Source: Microbacterium pumilum (lineage in GTDB: Bacteria; Actinomycetota; Actinomycetes; Actinomycetales; Microbacteriaceae). Taken from it: 64,000 nt of DNA. Below, piece after piece: positions 43,900 to 52,988 of the stretch (the first letter of the stretch is position 1; every line of letters starts with the position of its first letter). Made by a program: the position numbers and the translations under genes. The DNA lies in the NCBI RefSeq assembly GCF_039530225.1, contig NZ_BAAAOH010000001.1:3472001-3536000 (forward strand). The letters are read 5' to 3'. The notes below the pieces were generated by a model. It did no database searches. It had not been told where the DNA came from and saw only the letters and a program-made list of their open reading frames with translations.

Positions 43900-44081
43900 C
43901 TGCGCCGGCTTCAGGCCCGACGTGCGACCAAGACGCTGTGCTCGGCGAGGCGTTCCCTGCCGTTGCCAAAGCGTTACGTTCATAACTTGACGCCAAGGTT
44001 CAACCCGGGGAGGATCGCATCAGCGCGAAGTGCGCCAGGTACGATCCTGGGGCTCGCACCTTCAATGACGAAAGGCAAAAG

Positions 44082-45161
44082 ATGAAGAAGTCTGCATTTC
44101 TTCCCGCAGTAGCACTTGCCGGTGCTGCCGCGGTGATGCTCGCCGGCTGTTCCAGCGGCGGCGGCGGCGGAACCCCGAGCGAAAGCGGCGGCGGCGACGC
44201 CGCAGGCGGTCGCGCATGTGTCATCCTCCCCGACGCGGCATCCTCGCCGCGCTGGGAGAACTTCGACCGCAAGTACCTGCAGGAGACTCTCGAGGGCGAA
44301 GGCTTCGAGGTCGACATCCAAAACGCTCAGGGTGACGTCGCGAAATACGCGACCATCGCCGAGCAGCAGCTGACCCAGGGTTGCGACGTGATGCTTCTCG
44401 TCGACTACCAGGGTGCCGCTGAAGCCGTCGCCACCAAGGCGAAGGCCGAAGGCATTCCCGTCGTGGCCTACGACCGCCCGTTCAAGGGCGCCGACGTCTA
44501 CGTGTCGTTCGACAACGAAGAGGTCGGGCGCATGCAGGGGCAGATGGTGCTCGACGGTCTCGAGACCGAGGGCATCGCGCCTGCGGACGCAATCGTCGTC
44601 TACATGGGCGGCGACCCCACCGACGGCAACGCGAAGATGTTCCACGACGGCGCAGTCGAGGTCATGGAGGCCGCGGGCATCACCGCAGCCGCCGAGCCTC
44701 CGGGGGTGTGGAGCCAGGAGGACTCGCAGACCAACTTCGAGCAGGCGCTGACCGGGCTCGGCGGCAAGGTCGACGGCGTGTGGGTGGCGAACGACACCAA
44801 CGCGGCGGGCGTCATCAAGGTTCTTCAGGACAACAACCTCAAGGGCGTCGCGGTTTCCGGTCAGGACGCGAACGTCGCGGGTCTGCAGAACATCCTCCTC
44901 GGGTGGCAGACCGCCACGGTCTGGAAGCAGGTCAACCTCGAGGCGGACGCCGCGATCGCTGCTGCGATCGCGCTGGTGAACGGCGAGACGCCTGACGCTC
45001 CCGCTCAGCTCGACGACGGAACTCCCTACATCACGGTGCCGCCGACTCGCGTCGGTGCGGATGGCGTCAAGGACGTGGTCGCCGCCGGCGACGCCGCGTA
45101 CGACGATGTCTGCACGCCCGATGTCATGGCCGCCTGTGAGGAGAACGGCGTAACCGAGTAA
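44082..45161 (+). CDS. sugar-binding lipoprotein 2 (XylF-like)
   Basis: A 359-residue lipoprotein with lipobox LAGC and a Gly/Ser-rich linker. The binding-protein core has ILPDAASSPRWENFDRKYL, MLLVDYQGAAEAV, VVAYDRPF, YVSFDNEEVGRMQG and VSGQDANVAG, parallel to copy 1. The C-terminal DDVCTPDVMAAC repeats the two-cysteine signature. A GAAAGGC ribosome-binding site precedes the ATG. Because both sets keep all three components, they may carry different pentoses or hexoses. A stem-loop follows the gene. Confidence 0.9.
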   Translation: MKKSAFLPAVALAGAAAVMLAGCSSGGGGGTPSESGGGDAAGGRACVILPDAASSPRWENFDRKYLQETLEGEGFEVDIQNAQGDVAKYATIAEQQLTQGCDVMLLVDYQGAAEAVATKAKAEGIPVVAYDRPFKGADVYVSFDNEEVGRMQGQMVLDGLETEGIAPADAIVVYMGGDPTDGNAKMFHDGAVEVMEAAGITAAAEPPGVWSQEDSQTNFEQALTGLGGKVDGVWVANDTNAAGVIKVLQDNNLKGVAVSGQDANVAGLQNILLGWQTATVWKQVNLEADAAIAAAIALVNGETPDAPAQLDDGTPYITVPPTRVGADGVKDVVAAGDAAYDDVCTPDVMAACEENGVTE

Positions 45162-45179
45162 CGTACGGATCACAGCCGC

Positions 45180-45213
45180 GAGGGCGCCGCGTCATCGAAG
45201 GCGTGGCGCCCTC
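45180..45213. terminator. stem-loop after sugar-binding lipoprotein 2
   Basis: GAGGGCGCC (45180-45188) and GGCGCCCTC (45205-45213) are exact complements around 16 bases. As in the galactan operon, the hairpin sits between the binding-protein gene and the next subunit and likely sets a high binding-protein to transporter ratio. Confidence 0.65.
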
Positions 45214-45248
45214 TGCGCGCCCCGGAGCGACAGCGCAAGGAAGCGAGT

Positions 45249-46055
45249 ATGTCAGACACGACAACTGCAAAAGAACCGATCATCGAGCTGGTCGGCGTCA
45301 AGAAATCATTCGGACCCGTCAGCGTCCTCAAGGGCGTCGACCTCAAGGTCTACCCCGGCAAGGTGACCGCCCTGGTCGGCGACAATGGCGCCGGCAAGTC
45401 CACCCTCATCAAGGGACTCGCGGGGGTGCAGCCCTATGACGAGGGTGAAGTTCGCATCGACGGCGAGCACCGAGATCTGCACACTCCCCGCGACGCCGGC
45501 GCGCTCGGCATCGAGGTGGTGTACCAGGACCTCGCCCTGTGCGACAACCTCGACATCGTGCAGAACATGTTCCTCGGCCGCGAGGAGCTCGCGACCGGCA
45601 CGTTCGACGAGGGCCGCATGGAGAAGGATGCGTCCGACACGCTGCGGTCGCTCTCGGTCCGCACCGTGAAGTCGGTGCGGCAGAAAGTGTCGTCGCTCTC
45701 GGGTGGCCAGCGCCAGACGGTGGCGATCGCCCGAGCCGTGCTGAAGAAGGCGCGCGTCGTCATCCTCGACGAGCCGACCGCCGCTCTCGGCGTCGCCCAG
45801 ACCGAGCAAGTGCTGAACCTCGTCAAGCGGCTCTCGGACCAGGGTGTCGCCGTCATCCTGATCAGCCACAACCTCGCCGACGTCTTCGAGGTCGCCGATG
45901 ACATCGCGGTGCTCTACCTCGGCCAGATGGTGGCTCAGATCAACGTTGCGGACACGACCCGCGACGATGTCGTCGGGTACATCACCGGCACCAAGACCCT
46001 CGGCGGTGTCCAGCATATGGGCACGACGACCATCGTGGCAGGAGGAGCGGCATGA
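45249..46055 (+). CDS. sugar ABC transporter ATP-binding protein 2
   Basis: A 268-residue single-domain ATPase: Walker A GDNGAGKST, QDLALCDNLD Q-loop region, signature LSGGQRQ, Walker B RVVILDEPTAAL, H-loop LISHN. It is closely similar to ATP-binding protein 1 but without its long tail. An AAGGAAG ribosome-binding site precedes the ATG, and the stop overlaps the permease start (ATGA). Confidence 0.93.
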   Translation: MSDTTTAKEPIIELVGVKKSFGPVSVLKGVDLKVYPGKVTALVGDNGAGKSTLIKGLAGVQPYDEGEVRIDGEHRDLHTPRDAGALGIEVVYQDLALCDNLDIVQNMFLGREELATGTFDEGRMEKDASDTLRSLSVRTVKSVRQKVSSLSGGQRQTVAIARAVLKKARVVILDEPTAALGVAQTEQVLNLVKRLSDQGVAVILISHNLADVFEVADDIAVLYLGQMVAQINVADTTRDDVVGYITGTKTLGGVQHMGTTTIVAGGAA

Positions 46056-47323
46056 CCGCCACAACGAGGACCGAAGCGGCACCCGATCCGCTCGCCAGCG
46101 ACCTGATCGGCAGCGGCGTCGAAGGCGGCCTGGGCGACCAGATTCAGGCGTGGTGGCAGCGGATCCGCAGCGGCGACATGGGCGCCCTGCCCGCCGTCGG
46201 CGGCCTGGTCGTGCTCGGCATCCTGTTCTCGGTACTGAGCCCGTTCTTCCTCACTGAGCGCAACTTCGCCAATCTGCTCAACCAGGCGGCGACGCTCGTC
46301 GTCCTGGGCATGGCGCTGGTGTTCGTCCTGCTCCTCGGGGAGATCGACCTGTCGGCCGGTGTCACCGGCGGCGTGGGAATGGCGCTGTTCGTCGTGCTGA
46401 ATGCCCAGTTCGACGTCCCGTGGCCGCTGGCCCTGCTGCTCGGGTTCGGCTTCGGCTTCCTCATCGGCGCTCTCATCGGCTTCTTCGTCGCGAGGGTCGG
46501 CATACCGTCGTTCGTCGTCACGCTGGGTCTGTTCCTTGGTCTGCAGGGCCTCGCGCTCGTCGTCATCGGTCCGGGCGGGCTCTTCCGCGTGGAGGTGCCC
46601 GAACTGATCGCGCTGCAGAACGGCAACCTGCCGGTCTGGGCAGGATGGGCGCTGCTCGTGATCATGCTCGCCGTGTCTGCGGGCACGTCGTTCTGGGATC
46701 GCGCGCGTCGCACCCGCGCGGGCGTCCCCAACCGGGCGATATCGCTCGTCTTCATCAAGCTCGGCGTGATCCTCGTGATCGGTGGAGCGGTCGTGTTCAT
46801 CCTCAACCAGGACCGCGGACAAGGGGTGAACGCCGTACAGGGTGTTCCGAACGTGGTTCCGATCGTGCTGGTGATCCTCTGGATCGGCACCTTCGTCCTC
46901 GACCGGACGAAGTTCGGCCGCTACCTCTACGCGATCGGCGGCAACGCCGAGGCCGCACGCCGCTCCGGTGTCAAGGTGCGGTGGATCAAGTGGTGGGCGT
47001 TCGTGATCTGCTCGAGCCTCGCGGTGTTCTCCGCGCTGCTGAGCGTGTCGCGCGTCGGATCCGTGGATGCGACTGTGGGTCGCGACATCGTGCTGAGCGG
47101 CGTCGCAGCGGCCGTCGTCGGTGGCGTCAGCCTCTTCGGCGGGCGCGGCCGGCTGATCCACGCCGCGATCGGTGCGCTCGTGATCGCGGTGATCACCAAC
47201 GGCTTGGGTCTGCTCAACCTACCGGCCGGCGTCAACCTGCTGGTCACCGGCGCGGTGCTGATCCTCGCTGCGACGGTCGACGCACTGTCGCGACTGCGGT
47301 CCGGCGGCGGTTCACGAACCTAG
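46052..47323 (+). CDS. sugar ABC transporter permease 2 (XylH-like)
   Basis: A 423-residue permease with about ten TM helices. It carries LVFVLLLGEIDLSAGVTGGVG, VGIPSFVVTLGLFLGLQG, YAIGGNAEAARRSGV and VAAAVVGGVSLFGGRG. Its overall layout matches permease 1, supporting duplication of the whole FGH set. Transcription probably ends at the hairpin immediately downstream. Confidence 0.93.
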   Translation: MTATTRTEAAPDPLASDLIGSGVEGGLGDQIQAWWQRIRSGDMGALPAVGGLVVLGILFSVLSPFFLTERNFANLLNQAATLVVLGMALVFVLLLGEIDLSAGVTGGVGMALFVVLNAQFDVPWPLALLLGFGFGFLIGALIGFFVARVGIPSFVVTLGLFLGLQGLALVVIGPGGLFRVEVPELIALQNGNLPVWAGWALLVIMLAVSAGTSFWDRARRTRAGVPNRAISLVFIKLGVILVIGGAVVFILNQDRGQGVNAVQGVPNVVPIVLVILWIGTFVLDRTKFGRYLYAIGGNAEAARRSGVKVRWIKWWAFVICSSLAVFSALLSVSRVGSVDATVGRDIVLSGVAAAVVGGVSLFGGRGRLIHAAIGALVIAVITNGLGLLNLPAGVNLLVTGAVLILAATVDALSRLRSGGGSRT

Positions 47324-47335
47324 CCGCATGGTCAT

Positions 47336-47372
47336 CGAAGCGCCGGAGCCGCCTGTCGGCTCCGGCGCTTCG
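47336..47372. terminator. bidirectional terminator between the sugar transporter and the sirtuin gene
   Basis: A perfect 16-bp stem (47336-47351 with 47357-47372) with a five-base loop. It is 12 bp after the permease stop and directly abuts the stop codon of the convergent sirtuin gene, so it can serve both transcripts. Confidence 0.85.
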
Positions 47373-48071
47373 TCATGCCGGTGGGGCGCCGAGGACCTCG
47401 TCCACCCACGCCGGCACGAGCACGCTCGCGAACCCGGCACGCGCGTCGTCGAAGGGCACGAGCGCATCGCTCGGCTCCAGGTTCAGTTCCACGGTCCGGG
47501 CGCCGAACGCCGCCGCAAGGGCGGCATAACCCGCCGCGGGGTAGACGGCGCCCGAGGTTCCGACCGAGACGAAGACATCGCACGCCAGGACCGCCCGCTC
47601 GATGCGGTCCAGGTCGTACGGCAGTTCGCCGAACCATACGACATCCGGGCGCAGCGTCCGTGCACCGCATACCGGACACGGAGGGCGGTCGATGAGGTCG
47701 GCGTCCCACTCCGGCCGCGAATCACATGTCGCACAGAGTGCCCGACGGAGCTCGCCATGCATGTGGGCCAGCCTGCGGGCGCCGGCACGCTCGTGAAGAT
47801 CGTCGACATTCTGCGTCACGACGAGCACTTGGTCGCCGAGGCGCTCTTCGAGCCGTGCCAGCGCGTGGTGCGCCGCGTTGGGTGAAGATGCCGATGCGTC
47901 TCGCCGCCGCGCGTCGTAGAAGCGCAGCACCGTATCGGGATCGCGCTCGTAGCCCTCCGGAGTGGCGACATCCTCGACGGAGTACCCCTCCCACAACCCG
48001 CCCGCATCACGGAAGGTCCGGATCCCGCTCTCGGCCGAGATGCCCGCGCCGGTGAGGACCACGATGCGCAT
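47373..48071 (-). CDS. cobB: NAD-dependent protein deacylase (sirtuin, CobB-like)
   Basis: A 232-residue sirtuin removing acyl groups from lysines with NAD+. The NAD motif GAGISAESGIRTFRD is at the N-terminus, TQNVDDLHERAG follows, the catalytic His is in LAHMHGEL, and four zinc cysteines are in CATC and PPCPVCG. The YDARRR segment matches the Ala/Tyr-Arg pair typical of class III desuccinylating sirtuins. The start at MRIVVLTG (48071) fits the family length; the longer frame adds ten unlikely residues. Confidence 0.93.
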   Translation of the reverse strand: MRIVVLTGAGISAESGIRTFRDAGGLWEGYSVEDVATPEGYERDPDTVLRFYDARRRDASASSPNAAHHALARLEERLGDQVLVVTQNVDDLHERAGARRLAHMHGELRRALCATCDSRPEWDADLIDRPPCPVCGARTLRPDVVWFGELPYDLDRIERAVLACDVFVSVGTSGAVYPAAGYAALAAAFGARTVELNLEPSDALVPFDDARAGFASVLVPAWVDEVLGAPPA

Positions 48072-48085
48072 GACACCATTGTCGC

Positions 48086-49378
48086 GTGAGCGATGCCGCA
48101 ACTGGGAGAATGCCGCTGACCCGCCTTCCGGACGGGACGGTCAAGCAGATCGGGCCGCTCACGGGCACCCGGGTCTGGACCGTACCGGGCAGGGCGAATC
48201 GGCCGATCACGGTCGCGCGGGACGAGCCACGCGCGCTCGGGCCCGGCGAGACCGAACGCCTGTGCGCGTTCTGCGAAGCCCGCGTCCTCGAGACGACGCC
48301 CGAGAAGTCGCGGCTGGTGGGCGACGACTACCGGGAACTGCGTCGCGTTCCCGCATCGGAGCTCTTCGACACCGTCGCCGAGTTCCGCCGTTTCGGCAAC
48401 CTGTTCGAGATCGTCTCGGCAGAGTACTGGCGCGAGAACCACGGCTTCCGCCAGCCCCCCGACGTCGTCGGGTGGGCCCGCGACTACCTGCAGGATCCGG
48501 TCGGACGACAGCACATCGAACTGCTCGCAGCCGTGCGGGCCGCCGCATCCGGCGTTCACCAGAGTCTCGAGGAAGCCGCACTCGACCTCGTCGGCGGATC
48601 CCACGACGTCGTCGTCGCCCGCCGCCACGTGGTCGACGGCGCGACGGACGACGATCAGCTCTTGTCCTCAGGACTGCTCACGCCGCGCGCGCACGCCGAG
48701 TACTTCGCGTTCACCGTGCGGTCGCTCGACGAGATCGCGCGCGCCCAGCCTCACGCCGCGTACGTCGCTGTCTTCCAGAACTGGCTGCGACCCGCGGGTG
48801 CGTCGTTCGAGCACCTGCACAAGCAGCTCGTCGCGATCGACGAACACGGCCCGCAGGTCGATCACGAACTCCGGCTGCTCGCGGGCGACCGCGGCCTCTA
48901 CCAGCACGCCATCGCCGACCTCGCCGTGCAGCACGGGCTCATCGTCGCTGCCAATGAAGGCGCCGTGGCATTCGCAGGGGTGGGGCACCGATATCCCGCG
49001 TTCGAGGTCTATTCGCGATCGGCCGCGAACCTCCCTCACGAGCATTCGCCCGCGGCTGTCCGCGCAATGTCCGACATCGTGCATGCGCTCCACGCCGCGA
49101 CGGGAGTGCACGTACCCACCAATGAGGAGTGGCACTACCGACCGCCCGGAGCGCCCTGGCCCATGCCGTGGCGCATCGTGCTCAAGTGGCGCATCTCGAA
49201 CCCGGCAGGGTTCGAGGGTGGAACGAAGATCTACGTCAACACGATCGATCCCTGGGAGCTGCGCCGGCGGACGATCGGGCGGTTGACGCACCTGCGGCTC
49301 GTGGGGCGTCTCGCAGCCGGCATCCGGATCGGCGACGAATGCGCGCCACAGGATGCCCGGCTCGCGTACGCCGACTGA
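48086..49378 (+). CDS. DUF4921 family, GalT-like protein
   Basis: A 430-residue protein resembling galactose-1-phosphate uridylyltransferase-type HIT-fold proteins. The N-terminus TRLPDGTVKQIGPLTGTRVWTVPGRANRP is followed by CAFCEARVLETTP, FENWL-type core FQNWLRPAGASFEHLHKQLVA with an HLH site, and NLPHEHSPA. The exact reaction is not established; nucleotidyl transfer is only inferred from the fold. The GTG start has no clear ribosome-binding site, and the gene is divergent from the sirtuin with 14 bp between starts. Confidence 0.78.
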   Translation: MSDAATGRMPLTRLPDGTVKQIGPLTGTRVWTVPGRANRPITVARDEPRALGPGETERLCAFCEARVLETTPEKSRLVGDDYRELRRVPASELFDTVAEFRRFGNLFEIVSAEYWRENHGFRQPPDVVGWARDYLQDPVGRQHIELLAAVRAAASGVHQSLEEAALDLVGGSHDVVVARRHVVDGATDDDQLLSSGLLTPRAHAEYFAFTVRSLDEIARAQPHAAYVAVFQNWLRPAGASFEHLHKQLVAIDEHGPQVDHELRLLAGDRGLYQHAIADLAVQHGLIVAANEGAVAFAGVGHRYPAFEVYSRSAANLPHEHSPAAVRAMSDIVHALHAATGVHVPTNEEWHYRPPGAPWPMPWRIVLKWRISNPAGFEGGTKIYVNTIDPWELRRRTIGRLTHLRLVGRLAAGIRIGDECAPQDARLAYAD

Positions 49379-49381
49379 CGA

Positions 49382-49768
49382 TCACGCCGGCCGGCGGGTG
49401 GTCCATATCGCGAGCGCGACGAGGACCGGCTGGAAGAACAGCCGAACGAGGCGCCGGGCATCGGTGTCGAGGCCGAAGCCGTCGCGGCGCTTGACGTACT
49501 GCTCGACGTTGCCCGGAAAGACCGCAACGAAGAACGCGGCGAGGATGACGCCGATCCGGCTCCGCTCCTTCGGGAAGACGACGAGCGACGCACCCAGCAG
49601 GATCTCCACTGCGCCGGACGCGACGACCACGCCGTCCTTGTCGATCGGCACGACCTCGGTCGTCCAGTCCGGCACCTGTGCCTGGAATTCGCGGCGACCC
49701 CAGAAGAGGTGCGTGAGGCCGGCGAACACCATCGAGGCGGCCAGGAACCAGCGAAGTGCAGTGCGCAT
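49382..49768 (-). CDS. DoxX-like membrane protein (paralog 1)
   Basis: A 128-residue protein with four predicted TM helices. Conserved positions are FAGLTHLFWGRREFQAQVPDW, DKDGVVVASGAVEILLG, FPKERSRIG and FFVAVFPGNVEQY. These match the DoxX/YphA-like family, often linked to redox or thiol homeostasis, but function is unclear. Start at 49768; the in-frame ORF upstream would add 31 hydrophilic residues. A close paralog lies at 52989. Confidence 0.8.
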   Translation of the reverse strand: MRTALRWFLAASMVFAGLTHLFWGRREFQAQVPDWTTEVVPIDKDGVVVASGAVEILLGASLVVFPKERSRIGVILAAFFVAVFPGNVEQYVKRRDGFGLDTDARRLVRLFFQPVLVALAIWTTRRPA

Positions 49769-49941
49769 CCGTCCACTCAACCGGATCCTGGCGTCCGGTT
49801 CGAGTGGTTGCGTCGCGTCGCGGCTGGTGATACCGGAGCGCGAGCGGATGCCGCGACGCACTGTACGACGGAGCCGACACGGCCCTCGCTCCCCCGCGGC
49901 TGTGGTTGGCTGGTTCGGTCGGTGTCGAGGCGGCGAAGGGA

Positions 49942-51396
49942 ATGCGCGTGTCAGACGGTGTGGGGCTGCGCTCGGAACGGGGCCCGATCCTTCTCGCGCT
50001 GATGCTGTCGACGTTCCTCATCGCGATCGACTCGACGGTGCTCTCGACCGCGGTGCCGACGATCGTGGACGAGTTCGGCGGATTCGAGCAGTTCGCGTGG
50101 CTCTTCTCGATCTACATGCTGGCGCAGGCGGCATCCGTGCCCGTGTACGCGAAGCTCAGCGACATCATCGGCCGGCGCCCCGTCATCTACATCGGAATCG
50201 TGCTGTTCCTGATCGGGTCGGTGCTGTGCGCGTCGGCGTGGAGCATGGGTTCCCTCATCGCCTTCCGCGCGGTACAGGGTCTCGGCGCCGGTGCGATCCT
50301 GCCGACCACCATGACCATCGCGGGCGACATCTACACGGTTCGCGAGCGTGCCAGGACACAGGGCTACCTGGCCAGCGTGTGGGCGTTCTCGTCGGTCGCC
50401 GGCCCGACCCTCGGCGGACTCTTCTCGCAGTTCCTGTCGTGGCGCTGGATCTTCTGGATCAACGTCCCGCTGTGCCTGCTCGCTCTCTGGATGCTGTGGC
50501 GCAACTACCGTCAGCCCTATGAGCGGCATCGGCGACCGATCGACTACGCCGGCGCGCTTTTGCTCACTGCCGCGCTGGTGCTGATCGTGCTGGCACTCCT
50601 CGAGGGCGGCAACGGCTGGGCGTGGATGTCGTGGCAGAGTGTCGGGGCGTTCGGTCTCGGCGGCGTGCTGCTCATCGCGTTCGCGTTCGTGGAGCGTCGA
50701 GCCGTAGATCCGATCCTCGCGCCGTGGGTCTTCTCCAGCCGGATCGTCGTCAGCACATCCGTCGTGTCGCTCTTCGTCGGTGTCGTCCTGATCGGCCTCG
50801 TCTCGTTCGTTCCGACATTTCTCCAGTCCACGGCGAACGCCGTGCCACTGGCCGCGGGACTCGCGGTGGCGGCGCTGACGCTCGGCTGGCCGATCTCAGC
50901 GGGCTTCGCGGGGCGCTTCTATCTGCGCATCGGATTCCGCGCGACGACGCTCATCGGCAGCGTGCTCGCGATCATCGGCGCGGGCTTGCTCACCGTGTTC
51001 GCCTTCTCGCCGTCCATTCCCCTCACCGCGGTCGCCTGCTTCGTCGTCGGGCTGGGTCTCGGTTTCGTCGCCGCTCCGAGCCTCATCGCCGCGCAGTCAT
51101 CCGTCGACATGCGCCGACGCGGCGTCGTGTCGGGCACCAACATGCTCGCGCGATCGATCGGCAGCGCGGTCGGTGTCGCCGTTTTCGGGGCGATGGCGAA
51201 CGCGATGATCGCCGCGAACGGCGGTGCCGACAGTCCCGCTGCGATCCGGGCCGGCACGATCGCGGTATTCGTCGGCGTCGGTTCGGCGGCGATCGTCATG
51301 CTCATCGCGTGCGTGTTCATCCCGCCGGTCCACATCGCCGAACCTGAGACGGAGCCGTCGACGGAGCGCGCGACGGTGGCCCCGGCGGAGGACTGA
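49942..51396 (+). CDS. MFS multidrug exporter, DHA2 (14-TM) family
   Basis: A 484-residue EmrB/QacA-type drug:H+ antiporter. TM1 carries LSTFLIAIDSTVLSTAVPTI (motif D1-like), loop 2-3 KLSDIIGRRPVIYIG is motif A, and TM5 has GPTLGGLFSQFLSWRWIFWINVP (motif C and the DHA2 signature). Fourteen TM helices are apparent. The start at 49942 follows GAAGGGA. No regulator is adjacent. Substrate unknown. Confidence 0.9.
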   Translation: MRVSDGVGLRSERGPILLALMLSTFLIAIDSTVLSTAVPTIVDEFGGFEQFAWLFSIYMLAQAASVPVYAKLSDIIGRRPVIYIGIVLFLIGSVLCASAWSMGSLIAFRAVQGLGAGAILPTTMTIAGDIYTVRERARTQGYLASVWAFSSVAGPTLGGLFSQFLSWRWIFWINVPLCLLALWMLWRNYRQPYERHRRPIDYAGALLLTAALVLIVLALLEGGNGWAWMSWQSVGAFGLGGVLLIAFAFVERRAVDPILAPWVFSSRIVVSTSVVSLFVGVVLIGLVSFVPTFLQSTANAVPLAAGLAVAALTLGWPISAGFAGRFYLRIGFRATTLIGSVLAIIGAGLLTVFAFSPSIPLTAVACFVVGLGLGFVAAPSLIAAQSSVDMRRRGVVSGTNMLARSIGSAVGVAVFGAMANAMIAANGGADSPAAIRAGTIAVFVGVGSAAIVMLIACVFIPPVHIAEPETEPSTERATVAPAED

Positions 51397-51419
51397 GAGC
51401 CGGCACCCGCGGCGGGGAC

Positions 51420-52937
51420 TCAGCCGCGGAGCATGCCCCGCAGAGTCTGAATCGTGTCGGCCTCGGCGGGGCGTTTGTCGTCCCGGTATCGCTTGACCCG
51501 AGCGAACCGCAATGCGATCCCGCCGGGGTAGCGCGTGGACCGCTGCACGCCGTCGATCGCGATCTCGACGACGATCTCCGGAGCGACCCAGACCGTGCCG
51601 GGCGTCTCGCGCACCGCGATCTCGGGGAAGCGGGTCGTCTGCCACGTCAGCAGCGCGTCGGTGAGTCCCTTGAAGGTCTTGCCGACCATCACGAATCCCC
51701 CGCCGAACTCTCCTGTCTCGTCGAGCGCGCCGAGGTGCAGGTTCGAGAGCCAGCCTTGCCGGCGCCCGTAACCCCACTCGGCTGCGAGCACCACGAGGTC
51801 GAACGTATGGACGGGTTTGACCTTGATCCAGCTCGATCCGCGACGTCCTGCCGCGTACAGCGAGTCGATCGCCTTGACCACGACGCCCTCGTGGCCCGCG
51901 GCGAGGGCCTCTTGCGAGACGCGCTCCGCAGCATCCGGATCACTCGTGACCTCGCCGGGAATACGGTGTTCCGGCGCGATCCTGCCGAGCTCATCGCGCC
52001 GCATGCGCAGCGGCTCGTCGATCAGGTCTCGGCCGTCGACATGGAGCACGTCGAAGAACCAGGGATGCAGCACGGTCTCGCGAGCCGCCGCGGCCCCGAA
52101 CCGCGACATCGTGTCTTGGAACGGCCGCGGCGCGTCGTTCTCGTCGAGGGCGAGTGTCTCGCCGTCGAGAATGACGGCGGTGACCGGCATCGCCTTCACG
52201 ACCTCGACGACCTCGGGCAGCCGATGCGTGATGTCGGCGAGGTTGCGGGTGAAGATGCGCACATCGTCGCCGTTGCGGTGCACCTGGATGCGGGCGCCGT
52301 CGAGTTTGAACTCGACGGATGCCTCGCCCACCGCACCGATCGCCTCCGAGGGCGTTGCGGCCGTCGAGGCGAGCATCGGCGACACCGCGCGACCGACCAC
52401 CAGCCCCACGGCGTCCAGCTCTTCTGCGGTCCCGGTCAGGGCGAGCAGCGCCGTCTCACCCAAATCGCCCGAGAGCATCGCGGCACGGCGGACGGAGTCC
52501 GCGGGGCGTCCGGCGGCGCGTGCGATGGCATCGAGCAGCACGCCCTCGAGCGCTCCTGTGCGGAGCTCACCGAGGATGACGCGGCTGAGGAAGTCCCACT
52601 CCGCCGTGGTCGCCTGCTCGGCGAGTTCACGCAGGGTCGCGCCTCGTGCCGCGACGGACCCGGATCCGGATGCCGCCACCAGCGCGTCGAGCGCCTCGTC
52701 GACCTGGTCGATGGTCAGCGTCGGATCCATCGCGTGGACGGCATCGAGCGATGCGATCCCCCGCCAGCCGACCCCGACCCGCCCCTGCCTGGGACTGGCG
52801 GTGAGGAAGCCGACCACCGGACCGATCTCATCGACCCGCAGGCGACGCAGCACGGCAGCGAGTGCCTCGATCTTGGCGAGGCGCGAGCGTGTCGCCGTGA
52901 CGGTCTCGACGGTGTCGACCAGGTCCGCGAGCAGCAT
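51420..52937 (-). CDS. ligB: ATP-dependent DNA ligase (LigB type)
   Basis: A 505-residue ATP-dependent ligase that seals nicks in duplex DNA. The adenylated lysine is K211 in EFKLDGARI (motif I), motif III is ILDGETLAL, motif IV is GHEGVVVKAI and motif V WIKVKP. The N-terminal 180-residue DNA-binding domain is present, as in mycobacterial LigB. It is accessory to the NAD-dependent LigA. No Ku or LigD genes are nearby, so no specific repair pathway can be assigned. Confidence 0.93.
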   Translation of the reverse strand: MLLADLVDTVETVTATRSRLAKIEALAAVLRRLRVDEIGPVVGFLTASPRQGRVGVGWRGIASLDAVHAMDPTLTIDQVDEALDALVAASGSGSVAARGATLRELAEQATTAEWDFLSRVILGELRTGALEGVLLDAIARAAGRPADSVRRAAMLSGDLGETALLALTGTAEELDAVGLVVGRAVSPMLASTAATPSEAIGAVGEASVEFKLDGARIQVHRNGDDVRIFTRNLADITHRLPEVVEVVKAMPVTAVILDGETLALDENDAPRPFQDTMSRFGAAAARETVLHPWFFDVLHVDGRDLIDEPLRMRRDELGRIAPEHRIPGEVTSDPDAAERVSQEALAAGHEGVVVKAIDSLYAAGRRGSSWIKVKPVHTFDLVVLAAEWGYGRRQGWLSNLHLGALDETGEFGGGFVMVGKTFKGLTDALLTWQTTRFPEIAVRETPGTVWVAPEIVVEIAIDGVQRSTRYPGGIALRFARVKRYRDDKRPAEADTIQTLRGMLRG

Positions 52938-52988
52938 CCTCGCATTCTCTCAGCAACCCGCGACATCCCGGCTCCGGGTGCAGCCGGA

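Noticed and set aside
43859..43990. 43-codon frame in the gap between the two sugar transporter sets
   Set aside because: No ribosome-binding site, many Cys and Arg codons without pattern, and it would cover probable regulatory DNA.
43993..44017. GGTTCAACCC resembling a tRNA T-arm
   Set aside because: The flanking bases do not form a five-pair T-stem and no acceptor or anticodon arm can be drawn.
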